Source: Candidatus Cloacimonadota bacterium
GTDB taxonomy: Bacteria > Muiribacteriota > UBA6191 > JACPRK01
Assembly: GCA_021772705.1 (NCBI GenBank)
Contig: JAJFLN010000362.1
Location: 1-7,289, forward strand
Direction: 5' to 3'
Length of the DNA: 7,289 nucleotides
Part shown: positions 1 to 5,572 of the stretch, in pieces
Layout of the letters: the number at the start of each line of letters is the position of its first letter
Position numbering within the stretch: position 1 is the first letter of the stretch
Notes under the pieces: model-generated
What the model was told of the DNA's origin: nothing
The model's database searches: none
What the model saw: the letters and a program-made list of their open reading frames with translations, nothing else
Made by a program: the position numbers and the translations under genes

Positions 1-643
1 CGATGTGAATGTCACTGGCCTTGTATCTGATGCCATCCTGCATGATCCGGTTGACCAGATGGATGATCGAGGCTTTCTGGGCCTCGCTCTCCTCGGCGAT
101 GTCATGGACCCCCTCCTTCCGCTCCACACCCTGCAGCTTCAGCGAGAAGGTCCTGAGTTCCCGAATTCCCTCTGGCCTGACGACCTCGATCTTCTCTGTG
201 TCCGCCGTGGCGCTGTAGTACTTGTCGATGGCCGCCATGATCTCGTCCTTCGTCGAGACCAGGGGCTTGATGTCGCAGCCCGTGGTGTACTTCACGTTCT
301 CCATCACGAAGCTGTCCAGGGGATCCAGCATGGCCACCGTCAAGCTGTTCTTCACCTTCATGAGCGGGAAGATCTGGTACTTCCGGGCGATGTCCTCGGG
401 GATCATCCGGACGATGGCGGAGTCCACCACGTAGTTGGCCAGATTGGCGTGAGGAAAACCGAGCTTCGCCTCCAGGAATGTGAGGAGTTGTTGTTCCGAG
501 AGGAACCCGAGCTTCAGCAACGTGAAGCCCAGGGTGTCCCCCGTCTTCCTGTGCTTCTTCAGGGCCGTGTCGAGCTGTTCCCGCGTGACATATCCGGCCT
601 CGATCAGCGAGAGGCCGAGCAGCTTTCTCTCTTCTCTACTCAT
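1..643 (-). CDS. GspE/PilB-family secretion or pilus ATPase, N-terminal part (cut by window edge)
   Basis: Hexameric traffic ATPases of this family sit on the cytoplasmic face of the inner membrane and drive pilus or pseudopilus assembly. Reading leftward from the ATG at 643-641 gives 214 codons with no stop before the window edge. Residues 8-60 carry two tandem copies of the LGxxLxxxGxxxxxxLxxxL pattern of the MshEN/T2SSE N-terminal domain. A second N-terminal subdomain follows (about 66-143, including IPEDIARKYQIFPLMK and LTVAMLDPLD). The start of the ATPase N2 domain comes last: ASIIHLVNRIM at 191-201, then KASDIHI at 208-214, which matches the family's ASDIHIEP signature. Walker A, Walker B and any tetracysteine site lie outside the window, so GspE, PilB and MshE cannot be separated. 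An in-frame TAG lies 11 codons upstream with no other ATG, GTG or TTG between, so the start is firm. The Shine-Dalgarno is poor (AGGGAG, 12 bases away). It lies 119 bases beyond the end of the membrane-protein gene on the same strand. Confidence 0.93.
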   Translation of the reverse strand, partial: MSREERKLLGLSLIEAGYVTREQLDTALKKHRKTGDTLGFTLLKLGFLSEQQLLTFLEAKLGFPHANLANYVVDSAIVRMIPEDIARKYQIFPLMKVKNSLTVAMLDPLDSFVMENVKYTTGCDIKPLVSTKDEIMAAIDKYYSATADTEKIEVVRPEGIRELRTFSLKLQGVERKEGVHDIAEESEAQKASIIHLVNRIMQDGIRYKASDIHI

Positions 644-711
644 GATGGCGACCGGCTCCCTTCCGGCAGGCCGATCCTAGCAGATCAGTGACGAAAACCG
701 GCAGGTTGATG

Positions 712-723
712 TCCCGGCCGGGA
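712..723. repeat. 12-bp perfect palindrome upstream of the minus-strand ATPase gene
   Basis: TCCCGGCCGGGA is its own reverse complement. It sits about 70 bases before the ATPase start, in the 119-base gap between the two minus-strand genes. The position would suit an operator or a short RNA hairpin, but short all-G/C palindromes arise easily in GC-rich DNA, so function is unproven. Confidence 0.4.
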
Positions 724-741
724 GAGTTCGCCCGTTACCTC

Positions 742-757
742 GTTTCCTTCCGGAAAC
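742..757 (-). other. Hairpin just after the stop of the membrane-protein gene
   Basis: On the minus strand the sequence is GTTTCC-GGAA-GGAAAC: a perfect 6-bp stem with a 4-base loop, beginning 5 bases after the TGA stop at 765-763. No T-run follows (the next bases are GAGGTAACGGGCG), so it does not look like a classic intrinsic terminator. It could be a 3'-end stabiliser or a processing site between two co-transcribed genes. Confidence 0.4.
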
Positions 758-762
758 TACCA

Positions 763-1896
763 TCAGAATGGCGGATCTTCTATGGACTCCAGCTCATCGG
801 CTTCGCCCTCGGACTCCTTCTCCTCCGCCTCCAGCTCTGCCTCCAGCAAGTCCCGATAACGGTCCACCATGCCCATGAAGCGGCTCATGCCAGGCGTCAG
901 CCGTTTCCGATCCAGGTCGGGACGGCTTTTGAGGACGGGCTGCTCCCCCGCCGCATCCCGCTGCCGGGCCGATCGGACCCGGGCAGAGGCGCTGACCCTC
1001 TCGTCCTCCCGATCCGCAATGCTATGCCGAAGCCTGGGCGACTCGACTCCCCGCCGCCGTCTGCGCTCCTCCAGGATCCGGATGGCTGTCTGCAGCTCCT
1101 CCTGTGCGTCCTTGACTCCCTCGTCGCCATCCTCTCGGATCTCCTCTCGCAGATCGTCCAGGTCAACCAGGTAGCGGCTCCGGTCGTCTCCCCGGAGAGT
1201 GCTGGCGGCAGCCGAACGGCTTCGTCGCTCCCGGCCTCCAGCCCTGGCACGCTCGGCCTTCTTGTGGACCTCCCTGATGATCTGGGTGGCGGACTCCATG
1301 GAAACAGGGCCGTCGTCTCGGTCCAGACCCTCGCCGGCCCGGATCTCCGCCACGGGCTCCTGGGCCACTTCGTCACCTGGTGCCCTGCCGCAGAACCCGC
1401 AGGTCCGGACTCGGCGGCGGAAGACTCTGCAATAGGGACACCTGGCGGGGTCGTACCGGAACTCCCTGTCAGCTGACTCGGTGGTCACCTTCTGGGGTGC
1501 CGCCGCAGCCTGACTCTCGCGAACCCAGTTGGATACGGTACGGGTGGTTTCGAGCATGACCGCCCCGCTGGTGGAGGTCGCTCCCCCGGCCGATCGAGGC
1601 CTGGGTCGCTGGATGTAGAGTTCCATACCCTCGCCCGGGTTGGTCCAGCCCGTGCCGGAGGCAGTCTCGCCGGCTAGAAGGCGTGCCTTCCTGCGCTTGA
1701 CGGGACGGGGCGTCTGGGTCCCCAGATCGGTCTGGGCATCCAGATCGGCGATGGTTATCAGGCCGCCCATGAAGAGGAGGGCCAGCAGCAAGACTGCCCA
1801 CCGCCTCGGGCGCCACGGGACGGCGCGATCGATCAGGCGCCCCGAGGGTCTCGTCGAATCGGTACGGGCGTCTTCCTCGGCAGCGAGTGGATTCAA
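763..1896 (-). CDS. Unrecognised single-pass membrane protein with CxxC-x9-CxxC knuckle
   Basis: I do not recognise a family. Counted from the TTG start it has 377 residues. A short charged N-terminus with an RPRR cluster leads into one hydrophobic helix (about 33-50, WAVLLLALLFMGGLITIA) followed by acidic DLD. The positive-inside rule therefore puts the N-terminus in the cytoplasm and the bulk in the periplasm. A low-complexity Gly/Ser/Arg stretch follows, then CPYC and CGFC (Cys 153, 156, 166, 169) in zinc-ribbon spacing. The rest is highly charged, with likely helical or coiled-coil segments (about 244-283) and a Glu-rich tail (about 351-373). Protein-like composition, one clear membrane helix and conventional motifs favour this strand over the opposite one. 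The start is chosen for AAGGAG 6 bases upstream of the TTG; an in-frame GTG at 1923-1921 gives 386 residues but has no Shine-Dalgarno. It is divergent from gspD and lies just ahead of an ATPase gene on the same strand, so an envelope-machine accessory role is possible but inferred only from context. Confidence 0.78.
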   Translation of the reverse strand: MNPLAAEEDARTDSTRPSGRLIDRAVPWRPRRWAVLLLALLFMGGLITIADLDAQTDLGTQTPRPVKRRKARLLAGETASGTGWTNPGEGMELYIQRPRPRSAGGATSTSGAVMLETTRTVSNWVRESQAAAAPQKVTTESADREFRYDPARCPYCRVFRRRVRTCGFCGRAPGDEVAQEPVAEIRAGEGLDRDDGPVSMESATQIIREVHKKAERARAGGRERRSRSAAASTLRGDDRSRYLVDLDDLREEIREDGDEGVKDAQEELQTAIRILEERRRRRGVESPRLRHSIADREDERVSASARVRSARQRDAAGEQPVLKSRPDLDRKRLTPGMSRFMGMVDRYRDLLEAELEAEEKESEGEADELESIEDPPF

Positions 1897-1902
1897 ATGG
1901 GA

Positions 1903-1908
1903 CTCCTT
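1903..1908 (-). promoter_or_regulatory. Ribosome binding site selecting a TTG start
   Basis: On the minus strand AAGGAG is followed by 6 bases (TCCCAT) and then TTG at 1896-1894. The only upstream in-frame start, GTG at 1923-1921, has no purine-rich element in place, and an in-frame TGA lies 12 codons further up. Confidence 0.6.
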
Positions 1909-2196
1909 GTTCCGCCCGGCCACTCGGGAACATCGGGCTACAGGCGAGCCGGAGCGGAATCAGACGAATCCCCAGCGTAACGAAGCCAATCCGGGCCATT
2001 CAAGCAATTCATGGGAGATGAGAGCCGGATTTGTCGGCACCTGGGCCCCAATCTCCTGCCATTTCTCTCCCCTCCGGACTGCCAATTGTTCGCTTCCAGA
2101 GTTGATTTTTGCCGGATCTGCGACCGCCTGCCAGAGGAGGAGAATCAGTCCGTCTCCATCACCGGAATGACCGCCAGATGACGATAAGTGGAGGGA

Positions 2197-2212
2197 CGGC
2201 AGGTCGATTGCC
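2197..2212 (+). promoter_or_regulatory. Candidate sigma-54 (RpoN) promoter for gspD
   Basis: CGGCAGGTCGATTGCC matches the sigma-54 consensus TGGCACG-N4-TTGCW at 9 of 12 defined positions. These include the -24 GG (2198-2199), the following CA, the full TTGC, and the required 10-base spacing to the -12 GC (2210-2211). Transcription would start near 2223, leaving a leader of roughly 70-90 bases before gspD. Sigma-54 control of type IV pilus genes is well known in several bacteria. The promoter call rests on this one motif, and no activator site was identified. Confidence 0.45.
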
Positions 2213-2245
2213 CTGCCTTCATGACCCGATCAGCGCCATGGGTCC

Positions 2246-2259
2246 GGCCAGAGCTGGCC
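2246..2259. repeat. Inverted repeat GGCCAG-AG-CTGGCC upstream of gspD
   Basis: Two perfect 6-base arms are separated by 2 bases. If the sigma-54-like element is real, this dyad lies in the gspD leader about 25 bases after the expected transcript start and about 50 bases before the preferred start codon. It could be a regulator site or a small leader hairpin; chance cannot be excluded. Confidence 0.35.
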
Positions 2260-2302
2260 ATCTGAGACACAGCTCACCGAAACCCAGTTATGAAAGGAAT
2301 CC

Positions 2303-2307
2303 GGAGG
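2303..2307 (+). promoter_or_regulatory. Ribosome binding site favouring the second ATG of gspD
   Basis: GGAGG lies 3 bases before the ATG at 2311-2313. The in-frame ATG at 2290 has no purine-rich element upstream. The 3-base spacing is short, so the choice is moderate rather than firm. Confidence 0.5.
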
Positions 2308-2310
2308 AGA

Positions 2311-5300
2311 ATGACCGCTTCGACATCTTCAAGATATCGGGGATGGACCGTGGCAGCAGGCCTGGTCCTCTGCATCAGTTCCCTCCATACCTCAGAGGCG
2401 GGTTCCCTCATGGGCTCCCGTGTCATGCAGGGTGCCGTGCCCTACCGGCGAGATGTGAAACCCCTGGATAGCTCGAGCCTCCGGGAGCCGGTCTCGAAGG
2501 CGGAGAACCCAGAGGCCGTCGGGAGCTTTGTCAACACGCCGCGACCGATGAGACGGGTCCTGCGTCCCGACCGGCAGCTGCCTGGATCGGCCCGTAGCGC
2601 CCTCGACATCGCTCGGATGGCCGACCAGATAGCCAAACAGAAGGCCCAGATCTCCAGTGAGGTCACCCGGCAACGAGCCCGGATCGCCGCAGGCCTCTCC
2701 CCCCGTATGTCCGGCAATTCAGCTCAGGAAGCCCATCGAGCCAAACTGGAACGAGCAGGCGCCCGCTTCGCCGCAAGCAAGGCCCGTCACGATGCAGCCC
2801 GGATGGCCCTGGAGCGGCTGGACAGCGCCGACCATCTCGATTCTCCCCCTGCCAGGGCACGGACAAAGCGCGCCAGCCCGGAGGCCCTCAGCAAGGCGAC
2901 CCGGGCTCTGACGAATCTGGGTGCTCCCCCGGCACCGGACCTCTCGGGCAAGGCTCAGGTCGAGCAGTACGAGTCCTCGGACTCCCGGCTTCCCGTGACC
3001 CCTCGTCCTCAGCTACCCATCATGAGGTATGTCACCACTCGAGGCGACCAGAGGGCACACCCGCCAATCCGGCAGATGAACACCACCCGCCGCCGGCATC
3101 CCCTCGCGGGGCTGCAGTTCGCCCAAGCACCGGCGACACCGAACATGCCTCCTCTGCCCAACCTCACGGGCCAGCCTGTGGTGGCCCAGACCGCCCCGCT
3201 CAGGACTCCCGGAGCAGCGGCGGCCAAGCCGGAGGCGGAGACCACGAGCCCCGTCGACCTGGACCAGATGATCCACCTGGATCTGAAGGACACGGACATC
3301 AAGCAGTTCGTGAAGATCCTGAGTGAGCAGACCAAGACCAACTGGCTGTACAACCCCAACGCCCTGGGTGGGAAGATCAACATGCTCGGACCCCAGGAGA
3401 TGAGTCTCCGGGAGGCCCAGTACCTCCTGAAGTCCGTCCTGGAGTTCCAGGGATTCACCATCGAGCGCCTAGGTTCCCTGCGACGGGTCATTCCTCGAGG
3501 CGAGGGCAAGTGGCGAAATACGGAGATGAACTTCGGCCCCTACAAGCGCCCTCGCGGATCCGCCCTCAAGGAGGACCGGTTGATCACTCAGCTGGTGCGG
3601 TTGAAGTACCGGAACGTCAATGACATTCGAGGCATCCTGGTCAACTTCGCCAAGGACGCCACGGCGATCATCCCCTACTTGCCGACCAACAGCCTCTTCA
3701 TCACCGACAACGGGACTTACATCCACCGGCTGATGAAGATCATCAAAGAGCTGGACACGCCGCTGGCCACAAAGCAGCTGGCCATCATCGATCTGAGGTA
3801 CAGCTTCGCCAAGAGCATCGTCGCTCCCCTGACTCAGATCCTGGGCGGCTCGACTCCGGGAACGACCACCGAGGGCGCTCCTCAGGAAGGCGTTCCTCCT
3901 CCCCCGCCTCCGGGACCCGGTGGCGTGCCTCCAGCTAGTTCGAAGCCGATCATCATCCCCGATGACGCCGACAATCGTCTCTTCGTCATCGCTTTCCCCA
4001 GCGACCTGGACTACATCCGGGAGATCGTGGCCGAGCTCGACCGGGACCCGGGACACCTGCCCGAGATCCGGGTCATTCCCCTCAAGTACTCCAGCCCGGA
4101 CAGCGTAAAACCCCTGGTGGAGGCGGCATTCAAGTCCGACCCGGGCCTGGCGGCGAGTATCAAGAACTTCACCATCATCGCCGACAAGCGGACCGGCTCC
4201 GTGCTGGTCACGACCTACTCACCGAAGATGATCGATCAGGTCGTGAGCCTGATACGGACTCTCGACGTCCCGGTCGTCACAGCCGGCACCGCCATCCGGG
4301 TTTACCGGCTGGAGTTCGCCGAGGCCGCCAAGATTGCCGAGGTGCTGACCGGTCTGACCGAGGGTGACGAGGACCTGGCGGGCGCCGCTCCGGCGAGCTC
4401 GATTTCCAGCGGCGTGGCCCGTATTCTTGGCCAGACCGTGACGTCCTCAGCGGTGGAGACGAAGGCGAAGAAGGCCTCGATCATCGCGGACGAGTCGACG
4501 AATGCCCTGGTCATCATCAGCACCCGGGAGAAGTTCAACCAGATCATCTCGGTCATCAAGGAGCTCGATGTGGTCCGGCCCCAGGTGCTCGTTGAGGTCC
4601 TGATCGCCCGGATCGACGTGGACCGGGCCCGTCACCTGGGTCTCGACTTCAACGCCGTCAACGCTGGCGGCAGCTCGGCCCGGCCATTCGCCATCGGCTC
4701 CACGGGTAACCTGGCTCAGCTCTTCGGTGCCGGCGGGGCACGGCCAGGCCTGAACCTGGGTCTTCTCGACAAGGGCGACTTCGACATCGGCGCCGCCGCG
4801 TCAGGAGACATCTCCCAGCTGTCCAAGATCGGTGTTCTGATCAACATCTTGCAGAACGAGAACCGGGCCAACATCCTGTCGGCTCCGAAGCTGCTGACCG
4901 CCGACAACGAGGAAGCGAAGATCACCGTCGGTTCCCAGGTCCGGATTCCCCAGGGCTCGACACTGAATGCGATCAACACGATCACTAACTTCGTGACGGA
5001 GGACCTGGGCATCATTCTGGAGCTGACGCCGAGGATCACCAAGAACGACTTCGTGACCATGAAGATCAAGACCCAGATCAAGAACCTGATCCCCGGTCAG
5101 GACGTGGCCGGCATCCCGGTCATCTCCAACAGTGACATCGAGACCAACGTCACCGTCGAGAACCGAGCCACCATCGTGATGGGAGGCCTGATTCAGGAGG
5201 AGGAGCGGGAAATCGTCAACAAGCTGCCTCTTCTGGGCGACATTCCCCTTCTGGGAAAACTCTTCCGGGACACCAACATGGTGAAGGTCAAGCGGAACCT

Positions 5301-5466
5301 TTTGATCTTCATGACCCCTCATATCATCAGGACTTCGACGGCAGCTCAGGCAGCGACAAAGCGAGTCTCTCCGGTGCTGAAGCACGTGGGCATCAAGGAC
5401 GCGGCCAGGATCGGCAATCGAGCCGACGCGGCAACGATGCTCCGAGTGATGAACGAGGCGAACTGA
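2311..5466 (+). CDS. gspD: GspD-type outer-membrane secretin, enlarged, with extra N domain
   Basis: Secretins form the multimeric outer-membrane channel of T2SS and related machines. From the ATG at 2311 the protein has 1051 residues (1058 from the ATG at 2290), well above the usual 600-750 for GspD. Order: Sec-type signal peptide (hydrophobic core about 12-24, likely cleavage after SEA at 30); a long basic, partly helical extension to about 320 (Ala/Arg/Lys/Gln-rich helix about 94-173); N0 at 321-400 (IHLDLKDTDIKQFVKILSEQ); then four ring-building modules at about 424-483, 488-579, 585-654 and 661-753. Each module ends in a strand like NRLFVIA or TNALVII and a helix ending in LD. The second holds a proline-rich loop (six prolines, 529-534). 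The secretin core at about 838-1009 has SAPKLLTADNEEAKITVGSQV, VENRATIVMGGL and the signature LPLLGDIPLLGKLFR, then a 40-residue tail. No AMIN domain is evident, and gspE follows 106 bases downstream, so GspD fits better than PilQ. LVLC near the signal peptide is not a proper lipobox. Confidence 0.95.
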   Translation: MTASTSSRYRGWTVAAGLVLCISSLHTSEAGSLMGSRVMQGAVPYRRDVKPLDSSSLREPVSKAENPEAVGSFVNTPRPMRRVLRPDRQLPGSARSALDIARMADQIAKQKAQISSEVTRQRARIAAGLSPRMSGNSAQEAHRAKLERAGARFAASKARHDAARMALERLDSADHLDSPPARARTKRASPEALSKATRALTNLGAPPAPDLSGKAQVEQYESSDSRLPVTPRPQLPIMRYVTTRGDQRAHPPIRQMNTTRRRHPLAGLQFAQAPATPNMPPLPNLTGQPVVAQTAPLRTPGAAAAKPEAETTSPVDLDQMIHLDLKDTDIKQFVKILSEQTKTNWLYNPNALGGKINMLGPQEMSLREAQYLLKSVLEFQGFTIERLGSLRRVIPRGEGKWRNTEMNFGPYKRPRGSALKEDRLITQLVRLKYRNVNDIRGILVNFAKDATAIIPYLPTNSLFITDNGTYIHRLMKIIKELDTPLATKQLAIIDLRYSFAKSIVAPLTQILGGSTPGTTTEGAPQEGVPPPPPPGPGGVPPASSKPIIIPDDADNRLFVIAFPSDLDYIREIVAELDRDPGHLPEIRVIPLKYSSPDSVKPLVEAAFKSDPGLAASIKNFTIIADKRTGSVLVTTYSPKMIDQVVSLIRTLDVPVVTAGTAIRVYRLEFAEAAKIAEVLTGLTEGDEDLAGAAPASSISSGVARILGQTVTSSAVETKAKKASIIADESTNALVIISTREKFNQIISVIKELDVVRPQVLVEVLIARIDVDRARHLGLDFNAVNAGGSSARPFAIGSTGNLAQLFGAGGARPGLNLGLLDKGDFDIGAAASGDISQLSKIGVLINILQNENRANILSAPKLLTADNEEAKITVGSQVRIPQGSTLNAINTITNFVTEDLGIILELTPRITKNDFVTMKIKTQIKNLIPGQDVAGIPVISNSDIETNVTVENRATIVMGGLIQEEEREIVNKLPLLGDIPLLGKLFRDTNMVKVKRNLLIFMTPHIIRTSTAAQAATKRVSPVLKHVGIKDAARIGNRADAATMLRVMNEAN

Positions 5467-5500
5467 GGCAGAGGTTGCGACGCGGTGTTAGATTGAGTCT

Positions 5501-5537
5501 GGCCGGGAGCCAATTCATGCAGGACGGGAGCCCATTC
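5501..5537. repeat. Imperfect 16-base direct repeat with 21-bp period between gspD and gspE
   Basis: GGCCGGGAGCCAATTC (5501-5516) recurs as GGACGGGAGCCCATTC (5522-5537), identical at 14 of 16 positions. The 21-base period is two turns of the DNA helix, as is common for paired half-sites of a DNA-binding regulator. It lies 36 bases before the gspE start. It could equally be a small chance duplication in the spacer. Confidence 0.55.
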
Positions 5538-5572
5538 CAAAAGATCGATAACAGCCACGGTCAGGAGGCAAG

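Larger units (their letters stand above)
1924..2289. other. Divergent intergenic region between the membrane-protein gene and gspD
   Basis: About 366 bases separate the two divergent genes (about 414 if the preferred starts at 1896 and 2311 are used). It holds the least GC-rich patch of the neighbourhood (about 2081-2110, with CAATTGTT and TTGATTTTT), a sigma-54-like element at 2197-2212 and a dyad at 2246-2259. Open frames across it have no protein-like composition and run into the flanking genes in the wrong frame. I found no convincing sigma-70 promoter in either direction and no RNA gene. Confidence 0.6.

Noticed and set aside
5..691. Plus-strand open frame of 228 codons at the left end
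   Set aside because: It is the antisense of a clear GspE/PilB-family reading frame with two N-terminal motifs and the SDIHI signature.
688..1476. Plus-strand open frame of 262 codons
   Set aside because: It lies opposite the membrane-protein gene. Its leucine/proline-heavy composition is typical of the antisense of an Arg/Glu-rich gene, and it has no recognisable domain.
1983..1998. Minus-strand sigma-54-like element TGGCCCGGATTGGCTT
   Set aside because: GG and GC are 9, not 10, bases apart; sigma-54 does not tolerate this spacing well.
2046..2061. Minus-strand sigma-54-like element beginning TGGCAGGAGATTGG
   Set aside because: The -24 half looks good but there is no GC at the -12 position.
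1640..2170. Plus-strand frame of 176 codons running into the intergenic region
   Set aside because: It is mostly antisense to the membrane-protein gene, Arg/Ser/Pro-rich, and has no motif or convincing start.
2311..2400. Possible lipoprotein signal (LVLC) in the GspD leader
   Set aside because: The residue before Cys is Leu rather than Gly, Ala or Ser, so it is not a lipobox; a normal signal-peptidase I site (SEA) follows.
2109..2471. Plus-strand frame of 120 codons across the gspD start
   Set aside because: It starts at a TTG without a Shine-Dalgarno, overlaps the signal-peptide region of gspD in another frame, and has no protein-like features.
2311..5466. PilQ identity for the secretin
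   Set aside because: No AMIN domain is evident, and gspE with a probable next operon gene follows directly. A pilus-type secretin is not fully excluded, because the N-terminal extension is unidentified.
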